A stretch of 64,000 bases of DNA. Source: a virus. Shown in pieces: positions 20,239 to 28,870 of the stretch (position 1 is the first letter of the stretch; every line of letters starts with the position of its first letter). The DNA is taken from IMG/VR virus record IMGVR_UViG_3300009154_000033, positions 1 through 64,000 of that record; one strand, given 5' to 3'. The position numbers were made by a program, and so were the translations under genes. The notes beneath the pieces were generated by a model. It was not told the origin of the DNA. It searched no databases and saw only the letters and a program-made list of their open reading frames with translations.

Positions 20239-21396
20239 TTAGTTAGTTAGAGTCAAGTCAACCTTGACACCTAGGTGGATGGATGTATCAAAGTAAACCG
20301 CAGCAGGGCGGGTAGCCTTGATTCTCATGTCATTTTGGTTTGAGCTGACAGAAAGGCCTTGACCTAAACTATCATTTACAAGATCAGAGTCGCCGAGATA
20401 GACTCGTACTTCACCTGACGCGTAAATCCATTTGTAGCGGGTATCCGCTTTCATTTGAGCAGTTGCTCCAGTAGGGTTGCTTGTCGCAATGTCTGCGTTA
20501 GTGACAGTATATTTGATAGTTTTATCCGCAGTGTTAGCTAGGGCTTTCCAAGTTCCATCAAAAGGTGCACCTAGACCAGTGACAATTACAGAATCGTCTT
20601 GAGCAATTCCGTGGCTGTTAGAAGTAGTTAGAGTAACTGTGTTGCTAGCTAGGACTCTGGTTGCTATGTTTACAACTGGTCCGTTACCTGAATAGCCAGA
20701 ACCGACTACTAGCGGAGTTCCACCAAAAGTTTGTAGGTGTTGGCGAGAATTTTTATTAGGGTCATAGTAGTCAACCACCATTTGATTATATGAGCTAAGA
20801 ATAGCGGCAGTGTCGCGAGTCATGTGAATCCAACCCTGCTCACCGGCAGAAGAGTACTGACCGATTTGGTACTCAAGAACAGATACTCCGTGTTTAACTG
20901 AAATTGCACCGCCAGTTGCAGAAGTGTCTACCACCGAGCCATCTGATGACTTACGTCCTGGAAGAATAGTTACGCTAGAACCTTTTGAGAGGTAAGGATT
21001 TACAAGGTCTGTGCCTGTCCCTTGCAAAGTAACGGATCCGTCCCAAAGCTCAAGTTCACAGGCTTTTTGAGAACAGCCCTCTAGCTGACGTAGAACACGA
21101 GCCATACGTTCTTCACCAAGGAGACCTAGAGTAGATCTATCATCTTGAACTTCAATAAAGAATGGGATATGGTGGCTATATAGAGCTACATTAGGGTTAG
21201 AGTCTACTGTAGCAACTGTATATGATGTGTAGTTAGCGTCTAGTACTCTGACGTAACTAGGAGTGGTGTCCCACCACTGGTCAAATCCTCTAACCCATTT
21301 TTCTCCTGAAGTAGGGTTAGTTGGGGGGAATATAGAAAATAGGCCGAACGCAGAGGGTACAATAGCGGGGGCCCCGAAAGCTCCATCAAAAGCCAT
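20239..21396 (-). CDS. Virion structural protein next to the capsid gene, function uncertain
   Basis: 385 residues, ATG preceded by AAGGAAA. The N-terminal half has a RVLRQLEGCSQKACELELWDG helix of the type seen in capsid-region structural proteins of actinophages, and a segment (VSVLEYQIGQYSSAGEQGWIHMTRDTAAIL) with phage structural character. Residues about 245-320 are an Ig-like module (NSHGIAQDDSVIVTGLGAPFDGTW) inserted before a C-terminal segment (RYKWIYASGEVRVYLGD). It could be a second capsid or decoration protein, or a head-tail component. No enzyme motif seen. Confidence 0.62.
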   Translation of the reverse strand: MAFDGAFGAPAIVPSAFGLFSIFPPTNPTSGEKWVRGFDQWWDTTPSYVRVLDANYTSYTVATVDSNPNVALYSHHIPFFIEVQDDRSTLGLLGEERMARVLRQLEGCSQKACELELWDGSVTLQGTGTDLVNPYLSKGSSVTILPGRKSSDGSVVDTSATGGAISVKHGVSVLEYQIGQYSSAGEQGWIHMTRDTAAILSSYNQMVVDYYDPNKNSRQHLQTFGGTPLVVGSGYSGNGPVVNIATRVLASNTVTLTTSNSHGIAQDDSVIVTGLGAPFDGTWKALANTADKTIKYTVTNADIATSNPTGATAQMKADTRYKWIYASGEVRVYLGDSDLVNDSLGQGLSVSSNQNDMRIKATRPAAVYFDTSIHLGVKVDLTLTN

Positions 21397-21434
21397 TTAT
21401 TTTCCTTAAAGTCTATAAGTTTTTAGTTGGAGTA

Positions 21435-21454
21435 CCCGGGGCCGAAGCCCCGGG
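21435..21454 (-). promoter_or_regulatory. Very stable UUCG-loop hairpin after the major capsid gene
   Basis: Minus strand: CCCGGGGC-TTCG-GCCCCGGG, an 8-bp perfect GC stem closed by a C(UUCG)G tetraloop, 14 bases after the capsid stop. No U-run follows. Likely protects the 3' end of the capsid message or attenuates downstream transcription. Confidence 0.7.
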
Positions 21455-21467
21455 CACACCAGGATTT

Positions 21468-23516
21468 TTAGTACTCGATTGTTGCAGCAGTAACGCCACC
21501 AAGGACGTCACGTAGAGCTGCAGCAGCACCGTTGACGTTGATGGTAGAGGTGATCTTGAGAGACTCAATACCAACCTTTGCAACGTTCTCAAATGTTTCT
21601 AGGAACATGATGTAGTCGTTTGTACCGACAAGGGTGCTGTCACGAACGATACCTAGATCTAGAGTACCGCCATCAAGGAAGATAAATGTACCTTCAGCGA
21701 ATAGGTACCAAACTAGAGTGTTTGGGAATCCGGATAGAGCAGCATCCTTAGTCTGAGTTGTGATCAGAGTGGCTCCAGATGTGTCTGAATCCATGTAAGG
21801 AACGATTGTTACGTTGATGTGTGATAAGTAGCCATCAATCTCAGCTTTCGAGATGTCCAAACTGCCATCGCCTGGCATTGCTAGAGTCAAGTCAGCTGCC
21901 ATTGCATCATAGAACCAGACAGGAACAACAGCATTTAACTGAGCATCTGAAGCAATGCGGTGACGCTGACGATAAGCAACAGCTGCACGACGAACCTGAA
22001 CTAGGAAGTCACGGCCAAAGCCTAGCAAGCTAGTAGTGGTTACAGAAGTAGACTCTGCTGCAATACCTGCAACAAGGTTCTGCTCAGCTTCACGAGCGTG
22101 CTGTACTAGAGCAAGTTCGTTGTGACGAGCAATCAACTCTGGGTAAGCACGAGACATCAAGTTACCGAACTTCAACTGTAGAGTTTGAGCATATGTAGCT
22201 ACTGTGTTCTCATAAGATGAAGTGATCTGCAAGCTAGTCTTTGTTGAAGTGCTAGGAGTTAGATCGGTAGCAGCAGTCCACTGTCCTACAGCATTGTCGT
22301 AGGCTAGTCTAGATGTAGCAATTGTAGTGTTGTTGCTAAAACCTAGAGCTAGGCTCGGTGGAGTGATGAAACGGATACCACCACGGTCAGCCTGGAAACG
22401 TGGCAAAGAGTCACGAACTGGACGCATATTGGTTGAACCGATTGAGTAGATGTCATACTTTACTTCGAATGGAGCAGCGTGACCACCAGAAGCAACAAGG
22501 GCTTGTGGGCCCGCAACAGCTGCAATTTTAAGTGAGTTTTCTTCTGCGTTCGATGTTAGAGTACGTGACTCTGGGAAAGAGGTTGAAAAAGATGCAACGA
22601 TGTGCTGCTCTCCATCTCCTCCGTTAACACGACGAAGAGAGTGTAGTCTCTTCTCCATAGCTACTGCTACCTCGTGCATATCTTTAATTTCGCTGCCGGC
22701 TGTGTAGCCAGGAATGTCAGCACCAGCGGTAATCGCTACCGGTGCTGGCTCTGAAACCTGAACTACAGGCTGACGGTCAGCTGGGGCCTCGAAAGGCTGT
22801 TCTGCTGTGGCGGTCACTGGGGCCTGCCCTTCCTGCTCTTCTGGAGCAATAGTGTTTGTTTGTGGTTCTTCAGTAGAAAACGCTGTGTATTCTGCTGGGA
22901 CTTCTGCTGGGACGTCTTCGACGACCTCAACTGGAGCCTCTTCTGGTTCTTGTGCTGGGACGTCTTCGACGACCTCAACGGTTGGATTTTCATCGGTTGA
23001 AAGTTCAGAACCTTCTACCGCACTAGCAGACGCATCGACAGATTCGGTGGAGTAAGTAGATTCAGTTGCCTTCTTCTTCTTCTCGTCATCCTCTTCCTCA
23101 GGAGTCTCGCCCTTTTCTTCTTCAGGAGTACCTTCAACAGGTTCTCCCTCTACGGGGGCTTCTTCTGGAGCTGCTGGAACTTCCTCTGCAGGAACTTCCT
23201 CAACTGGCATATCCTCTACAGGCATATCCTCAGCTGGCATTGCACCATCCATATTCTCCTCGTCACTACCCTTAACGCGCATAGCAGCCTCGGCAGCTTG
23301 CTGTGCAAGCTCCTGGGCGGCCATCTCGCGACGCTTTGATTCGCCTCTGCAGGCATCAAGCATATCGGCAAGTGACGTCATAGCGTCAACTGATTCAGCG
23401 GTAGGCTCTTGGCCTTCGACCGTCTCAAATTCACCAATGATCTGATCCTGAAGAGCTGATAGTTGTTCATTATCTAGCTCTGACAGGCGATCTACCTGTG
23501 ATTTAATGTGGTCCAC
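21468..23516 (-). CDS. Major capsid protein with acidic N-terminal scaffold region
   Basis: 682 residues, GTG start with AAGGAGG four bases upstream. Residues 1-80 are helical (LSELDNEQLSALQDQIIGEFETVEG, then MTSLADMLDACRGESKRREMAAQELAQQAAEA), a typical actinophage capsid N-terminus. About 85-250 is an extended Glu/Pro/Val/Ala low-complexity stretch (PVEEVPAEEVPAAPEEAPVEG), probably a delta domain or internal scaffold removed by the maturation protease. From about 280 the HK97-type body begins (RDSLPRFQADRGGIRFITPPSL; LMSRAYPELIARHNELALVQHAREAEQNLVAG; QLNAVVPVWFYDAMAADL; TLDLGIVRDSTL). Lies just downstream of the protease gene, as expected. No PSQNRE motif occurs in it. Confidence 0.9.
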   Translation of the reverse strand: MDHIKSQVDRLSELDNEQLSALQDQIIGEFETVEGQEPTAESVDAMTSLADMLDACRGESKRREMAAQELAQQAAEAAMRVKGSDEENMDGAMPAEDMPVEDMPVEEVPAEEVPAAPEEAPVEGEPVEGTPEEEKGETPEEEDDEKKKKATESTYSTESVDASASAVEGSELSTDENPTVEVVEDVPAQEPEEAPVEVVEDVPAEVPAEYTAFSTEEPQTNTIAPEEQEGQAPVTATAEQPFEAPADRQPVVQVSEPAPVAITAGADIPGYTAGSEIKDMHEVAVAMEKRLHSLRRVNGGDGEQHIVASFSTSFPESRTLTSNAEENSLKIAAVAGPQALVASGGHAAPFEVKYDIYSIGSTNMRPVRDSLPRFQADRGGIRFITPPSLALGFSNNTTIATSRLAYDNAVGQWTAATDLTPSTSTKTSLQITSSYENTVATYAQTLQLKFGNLMSRAYPELIARHNELALVQHAREAEQNLVAGIAAESTSVTTTSLLGFGRDFLVQVRRAAVAYRQRHRIASDAQLNAVVPVWFYDAMAADLTLAMPGDGSLDISKAEIDGYLSHINVTIVPYMDSDTSGATLITTQTKDAALSGFPNTLVWYLFAEGTFIFLDGGTLDLGIVRDSTLVGTNDYIMFLETFENVAKVGIESLKITSTINVNGAAAALRDVLGGVTAATIEY

Positions 23517-23659
23517 TGTTCCTCCTTAATAGGACAGTTGATGATGTCATATTTTGAGCATCATGCTAATCGGTTCAAGGTAAAGGGACTATCACGCATA
23601 GAAACGTGAAGGCACTCCACCTAGTTATTATTTTACATTAGTTTTTACTTGTTTATTAT
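23517..23659. other. 143-base gap between protease and capsid genes
   Basis: Contains the capsid ribosome binding site and a weak 5-bp inverted repeat (TCACG/CGTGA, 23592-23609). No gene seen. It is one of the few real gaps in the late operon, so a capsid promoter could lie here, but I cannot identify one convincingly. Confidence 0.4.
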
Positions 23660-26600
23660 TTAAGTTAGTAGTCTGAGCATTCTAGCCATGACAGACGAGA
23701 TATCTGCCTGACTAAACAAGTCTCCACCACGCATAAATTCTGCAATGTCAGAGGTAGCTTGCTTGCCATCTTTTTCACCTAATTTTTTACCTACTCTATC
23801 GACCATATTTGTCATAAGGTTTTTTAGGGCAGGAGGTAAGTCGCTAAACCTAAGTTTGGCGTTTTCGTCTCCAAAAGGAAGAGGTAGATTTCCAATAACC
23901 TCTCCCAATTCCTTTGACGCTGCACGAACATTCTCTAAAGAAGGTCCGGTCAGAGATTTACTATCAATTCGATCAAGCAAGTCTAGAAGACCCTGACCAG
24001 CTTTAGCTGCTTCAGAGTAATCTCCAGTCTTATATACTTTTTCTACTTTGCTTACTTCGTTAACTACATTTTGAAGACCGGATGTTCCAAGATCTAGTTT
24101 TAGTCGAGCTAGAACGTCTTGAAATCGTCCAGTGTAGTCACGCGGCTGATTGATTCCAGGTGTGAACTTAAAACCCTCTTCTTCAGGATTTCCAATAATT
24201 TCCTTGCTGCCTTCAGTTGGCACAGGTACGTTATCTTCACTTACTGGGGCTGGAGCTTCCTCCGGCACAGATCCATCAGCCGCTAATGCTTTTCCCAGGC
24301 TCTCCTTAATAGCAAGTACACGAGACTGTAGCTCGTTAGCACTGGCTAGAAGAGTCTTAGCGGCAATTCGATTACGTAGCTCATCTGCGCTAGCAGTTAC
24401 TGCGTCTTCTGATTGATGCTTCCAGTTTTCTGGAATAAGGTGACGAACGTTTAGCTTTCCAGCCATTTTGGTAATGTGCTTGCGGACATCAGACTTGTGG
24501 CTGTCTTTTGCACGACCATAAGCGTGGATTGCAGCACGAAGATCTTCTACGTTCTGAATAGGAAACGAGCCATCTTTAAGAGCTTTACCTTCTTTAGCTA
24601 ATTTTTGACGTTCATCACGAGGAATATAAGTTAGTTCACCATCACGTACTCTTGCGGATAGCTCTGCAATTTTTGCTACAAAGTCTTCATTAGAAGTAGA
24701 TGCTGGTTTATTTGATTGAATAAAGTTTAGGTTCTGTAGTCTCTCAATGCGAGCACTAAGGTCAGCGGTTGGATCTGCTTTCATTCTAGCTAAAGGCAGA
24801 GCACCTGCTGCAACTAGAGCCATAATAGCACCTGAAGCAACACGAGCACGAGCGACTGGGAATCCAGGAACGTTTACTTGGCAAACAGCGACAAGTTCTA
24901 GAGCACCACGAATAGGTCTCCAGTCGCCTGAAGGAGCTGAAGCACGAAGTGCACGAATCTGTTCTGGTTGTGCGCTAGGACGTAATCCACCAGCTACCCA
25001 GATGCCGTAAGCATCTTCGCCAGCATGAACGTCTGCGATTGCAGACGCGGTATCGTCATAGTGCCTAACTGCTTCAGATGCACTAGCCTCTAAAGAAGCG
25101 TGTCCACCAGCAAGGGTAAGCTGCCCGACCGGGACATCCTTGCCTGAGTCGGTTCTAATTACTCCGGTGTGGAAGTAAGCGTAGCCACTCTTGCTACGCG
25201 GTGGTTTAGTTCCATATGCCAAACCAATGTGGTCAACGTGCCAAGCTGCAATGTGACCAAAAACTCTACCGTTGTCGTCGACAGTGATAGGGGTGGCCTT
25301 ATCTAGCTTAGGATCGTTAAACCATTCGTTTGGCGGAACGACCGGGATCGCACCAGCAATAATACCGCAAGCAACTAGTGCTTGAGCATTAGCGGTGTCC
25401 GGGTCATCCTGATAGATGCCATCGGCAATCATGCTGTCCTCCTGAGGGGTATTGGTGTTTTTTTCTATAATAATTTTGCATTCTTGAAATGCTGGCTTAG
25501 GTACAATTGTAACAGCCATTACACGTGCTTTATTTATAGAAAGTTTGCTCTTTCCTAGATCTTCTTCACCTTCAGCGGCTTCAGACTTGATCTCTTTTGC
25601 TTCAAACCGATCTAGATCAGCCGATACACCTTTTATAAATCCATTTTCAATAAGCCTTTGAGCCTCTTTACCGAACTCACTAGTATCAAAAACACCATAA
25701 GCATTTCCAATACCCTGAGAGGTACGCTCCATATGGTCAATACGTCCAACTACCACGGATCCCATGTGGCCTTCAGCAGTTTTCATTTGCCATAGTAGCG
25801 GGAGAGGCAGTTCACGAATAGTCAAAGCACCCTTAACAAAACATCTACCATCGCCAGACTCAAGCTCTTCCGGGATAACTAGAGGAATCTTAAACTTAAG
25901 GCCTTCGGTAATAAGTCCGGAAGCGGCAACAAGTCCAACTCTAAACTTTGCATCAGCCGCTCTAGCCGCAACTTCTGATTTAACAATGATGTTATCTGTT
26001 GATTCAATTAATTCAGTGCTAAAAACACTTCTTCCGCCACGCTTGTGGCTATACATTTGACGATGCTTTTTATCGCCTGTCCACATTCCAGTAGTCTCTT
26101 TATGACGTAGAGCACAGTAGCCTTTAGCGCGTGGACCTAGGTACTTACCTAAGTGACGTACACAGCGTGTCCAGTCTCCTGCTGTACCCCAACGAATTTT
26201 TAACCCACCTTTACCGCGGGTCCAATAGTGACGAAGTTCTTCAGCTTTACCTTTATTACGATCCAGTCCACCTGCAGATACTAGAGGGTTAGGTCCCCAA
26301 AGAACGGTAAGTAAAAGATCAACGTCAAAAAGTATTGAAGCAGTTATCGGCTTAGATGACTCATCTACCTGAAGTAAGACGTCATTTAGAGTCGACTTAT
26401 CTAAAGGAACTACAGGAGGAGGAGTTGCTGATTTAAAATCATTTAGAACGCTAGGGTCACGAACCCACTTACCTTCTTTACGAATGTAAGTCATAGGCTT
26501 AGGTGATGTAGAGCTTTCTGGAACTATTGCAACTAAATTTAATACTGCACGTGGGTCATCTTGGGCTACAACAGCTAAGTAAATAGGCTTTACGTCAGAT

Positions 26601-28180
26601 GTCTTTGGAGTCATCTCTACGCCTTTTCCCTTAGGTGCAGCTTCAGTAGCAGCAACTACAGGTTTAGCCCAGGAATCGTCTTCGCTTTCTGATTGAGTTT
26701 TCTTAGGCTCATTTACAGACTTGATCCACTTTTGTAGGAGCGGATGGTCGTAAGACGCTACATCGCTAGTCTCTTCTTGCTCGGCAGCAGAGCTTTGAAT
26801 GCCGTGAGCAGGGCCTTCTCCTGCAGCAGAACGCTGTGAGTCGACCCAACCAGTCCAGTCGTAAAGTAGGTTATGTAGATCATTAGAAGTCATTGCAGGG
26901 AGGTCACCCTTGATGTGAGCCTGAGGCTTATCAATTGGGGAGCGTGGACGTCCAAGAATACCTGAAGTATCTAAAGGATGAGAAAAATCTCCTAAAGGTG
27001 GAGTTTTGTATTTAGTTCTCTCCGCAACGGGAATAGCTCCAGGAGCATTTCCACCCTGAGGAGCAAATTTGCCGCCTCGGTCTCTAGATTGACGTTCGGC
27101 ATTAGCGGCTCGCTCGGCGTCAGTATAGCCATCGGATCCAATAGGATCTTCGCCAGCAGCCGTCAGAGATCTGTCAATTGTAACTAAATCAAGTTCTTGA
27201 TAGGCTTCCGATGCAAGCATTGCTTCATCGGCATCGATATCTGATACAGATACGCATTTGTAAGGATTCTGTTGAAGTCTGGCTGATATAATAATTGCAG
27301 AATCTGGGTCAATAGAAATGTGAGTTTTACTTGTTTCGTCATAATCAGCGTCAAGTTCTGCATCGTAATCCCAGATAAGTCCATTTACATTTCCAAGATC
27401 ATCCCACTGGCCATCATCCCAAACATAGACATCTCCGTTAGAGTCAATTTTGTATAGACGATCAATTCCCGAGCCATCCATTCGAACTCTGGCAATAAAA
27501 TCTGGAGCTGTAGATGGATCTAGATAAACTGATTTAGTAAAATCTTCTAGGTCTGCATCATAGTCACGTTCTGGTAGATATGAAGTATATTCAGACTCGG
27601 TATAACCATCAGCAGTTAAAGCTTTATTCTCACGTTCAACGATAGCTCGTGCCCAGCTCCAAGCGGTGTCTCCGCCCCACAAGGCCCACGCGATTCGTCC
27701 GTTGCTTGGGAAGTTATCTTCGCCCGGTCTCCAACCTTTGCCTTTTTTATCCACTTCGTGACGAGGAAAATATTTAGCAATGTGGCGAACTTTATGTAGA
27801 CCAATTTGGCCACCTTTAGCAAGAATACGAGCACTGTTTAGACCTACAGGAGTCCCGCCACGGTGGTGCTCTTTATGCCATTCAAGAGCTTTTTTAGCTT
27901 CAGCCTGAGCACCTTTAGGGATAGTATAAAGTCTGTTAGCGGAAGCCAAGATCTTCATATCTAGATCAGAGAAAGCTCCGCTTACTAGCTCTAAAACATT
28001 TGAAGAAAACTCTTCTGTAGATGACTGCCAGTCTTTAGAAGATGAAATGCTATCTGAGGAGCCAGTTTGGACTACGAGATTGACATCTGTATCAATTACA
28101 ACACCGCGGTTCTCGTAGGTAAATAGAGCCAATGACCCGTCCCTACCAGAGAATGTGGGGGTGTTTTCCGATTCAAACAT
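23660..28180 (-). CDS. Capsid maturation protease, giant multidomain form
   Basis: 1506 residues, several times the usual size; ATG preceded by GGAGG. Parts in order: about 82-185 a domain common in phage protease/capsid proteins (ALEWHKEHHRGGTPVGLNSARIL, RHEVDKKGKGWRPGEDNFPSNGRIAWALWGGDTAWSWA); about 640-720 another (ELRHYWTRGKGGLKIRWGTAGDWTRCVRHLGKYLGPRAKGYC); about 735-900 an S78-like prohead protease with candidate His in GHMGSVVVGRIDH (about 803) and Ser in GVSADL (about 851); about 940-1110 the actinophage maturation-protease C-domain (GRVFGHIAAWHVDHIG, LAGGHASLEASA, AGEDAYGIWVAGGLRP); about 1185-1250 DGSFPIQNVEDLRAAIHAYGRAK; and a helical, probably scaffolding, C-terminus. It cleaves capsid and perhaps internal proteins. 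It is also the first candidate to process the two giant proteins upstream (inference). Confidence 0.87.
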   Translation of the reverse strand: MFESENTPTFSGRDGSLALFTYENRGVVIDTDVNLVVQTGSSDSISSSKDWQSSTEEFSSNVLELVSGAFSDLDMKILASANRLYTIPKGAQAEAKKALEWHKEHHRGGTPVGLNSARILAKGGQIGLHKVRHIAKYFPRHEVDKKGKGWRPGEDNFPSNGRIAWALWGGDTAWSWARAIVERENKALTADGYTESEYTSYLPERDYDADLEDFTKSVYLDPSTAPDFIARVRMDGSGIDRLYKIDSNGDVYVWDDGQWDDLGNVNGLIWDYDAELDADYDETSKTHISIDPDSAIIISARLQQNPYKCVSVSDIDADEAMLASEAYQELDLVTIDRSLTAAGEDPIGSDGYTDAERAANAERQSRDRGGKFAPQGGNAPGAIPVAERTKYKTPPLGDFSHPLDTSGILGRPRSPIDKPQAHIKGDLPAMTSNDLHNLLYDWTGWVDSQRSAAGEGPAHGIQSSAAEQEETSDVASYDHPLLQKWIKSVNEPKKTQSESEDDSWAKPVVAATEAAPKGKGVEMTPKTSDVKPIYLAVVAQDDPRAVLNLVAIVPESSTSPKPMTYIRKEGKWVRDPSVLNDFKSATPPPVVPLDKSTLNDVLLQVDESSKPITASILFDVDLLLTVLWGPNPLVSAGGLDRNKGKAEELRHYWTRGKGGLKIRWGTAGDWTRCVRHLGKYLGPRAKGYCALRHKETTGMWTGDKKHRQMYSHKRGGRSVFSTELIESTDNIIVKSEVAARAADAKFRVGLVAASGLITEGLKFKIPLVIPEELESGDGRCFVKGALTIRELPLPLLWQMKTAEGHMGSVVVGRIDHMERTSQGIGNAYGVFDTSEFGKEAQRLIENGFIKGVSADLDRFEAKEIKSEAAEGEEDLGKSKLSINKARVMAVTIVPKPAFQECKIIIEKNTNTPQEDSMIADGIYQDDPDTANAQALVACGIIAGAIPVVPPNEWFNDPKLDKATPITVDDNGRVFGHIAAWHVDHIGLAYGTKPPRSKSGYAYFHTGVIRTDSGKDVPVGQLTLAGGHASLEASASEAVRHYDDTASAIADVHAGEDAYGIWVAGGLRPSAQPEQIRALRASAPSGDWRPIRGALELVAVCQVNVPGFPVARARVASGAIMALVAAGALPLARMKADPTADLSARIERLQNLNFIQSNKPASTSNEDFVAKIAELSARVRDGELTYIPRDERQKLAKEGKALKDGSFPIQNVEDLRAAIHAYGRAKDSHKSDVRKHITKMAGKLNVRHLIPENWKHQSEDAVTASADELRNRIAAKTLLASANELQSRVLAIKESLGKALAADGSVPEEAPAPVSEDNVPVPTEGSKEIIGNPEEEGFKFTPGINQPRDYTGRFQDVLARLKLDLGTSGLQNVVNEVSKVEKVYKTGDYSEAAKAGQGLLDLLDRIDSKSLTGPSLENVRAASKELGEVIGNLPLPFGDENAKLRFSDLPPALKNLMTNMVDRVGKKLGEKDGKQATSDIAEFMRGGDLFSQADISSVMARMLRLLT

Positions 28181-28263
28181 CTAAGTAAAATCCTCCATAA
28201 TGGATGGTAACGTCAGCGTAGGCAAATATAACGCTTATACGCAGTACTATTCTATCAGTACTA

Positions 28264-28458
28264 TTATTTAGTGTCTTTTTTTCTGTTCATTTCTTCAATG
28301 AACTTTCTGCCGTAAGCATCCCTAACTCGGTCATCTATCCCAATGTAAGGCTTAAGCTCTTCTAGGGTTGCTGTATTTAAATTAATATAGACAGTCTTAG
28401 GTTTATCTTTAGGATCAAATGTATCCACAGATATTTGCACAATATTATCAATACTCAT
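28264..28458 (-). CDS. Small protein with possible helix-hairpin-helix motif
   Basis: 64 residues, ATG with AGAAGG upstream. The segment VYINLNTATLEELKPYIGIDD resembles the start of a ComEA-type helix-hairpin-helix (INLNTATxEEL), but the Gly-rich hairpin is incomplete, so this may be chance. The C-terminus is basic (EEMNRKKDTK). It sits between the second giant gene cluster and the protease. Confidence 0.62.
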   Translation of the reverse strand: MSIDNIVQISVDTFDPKDKPKTVYINLNTATLEELKPYIGIDDRVRDAYGRKFIEEMNRKKDTK

Positions 28459-28493
28459 TAGTTACCTTCTATTCCAAATATTATTATAATCTA

Positions 28494-28868
28494 TTAATTA
28501 ACTGAAGAGTCTTTTTCATCTTCACTATCTTTTGGATCTAGATCCGACCACTTAGGGGCATTATCAGAAAAAGATACTATTTTTGGGTCTAGCCCATAGA
28601 TAGAAGCTATAGCAAAAAGAACTGTATAAGCCGAACTTATACTTTTAAGTAAGGCTGGCCCGGAGGGAGGAATAAGAAAAGTTCCGTCTGGCTTAGATCT
28701 TATAGAGTCTATAAACTGCTCTATTTGAGAAATTATGTGATACCCATCATCTGACCCATCCCCTTTAAGGTAGGGAGATCTAGGAATCCAAGTAAGTTCT
28801 ACTCCTTCTATAATAAAATTCCAAATCTCAGACCAATCATCATACGGATATTCTAGTTCTTCATCCAT
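28494..28868 (-). CDS. Small acidic protein, function unknown
   Basis: 124 residues: DDWSEIWNFIIEGVELTWIP at the start, a helical middle (IISQIEQFIDSIRSKPDG, ISSAYTVLFAIASIYGLD) and an acidic, disordered end (SDLDPKDSEDEKDSS). The ATG comes two bases after the stop of the giant gene, with a GGGAG inside that gene's end, so it is translationally coupled to it. A chaperone or loading factor for the giant protein is conceivable, but nothing in the sequence proves it. Confidence 0.68.
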   Translation of the reverse strand: MDEELEYPYDDWSEIWNFIIEGVELTWIPRSPYLKGDGSDDGYHIISQIEQFIDSIRSKPDGTFLIPPSGPALLKSISSAYTVLFAIASIYGLDPKIVSFSDNAPKWSDLDPKDSEDEKDSSVN

Positions 28869-28870
28869 TA

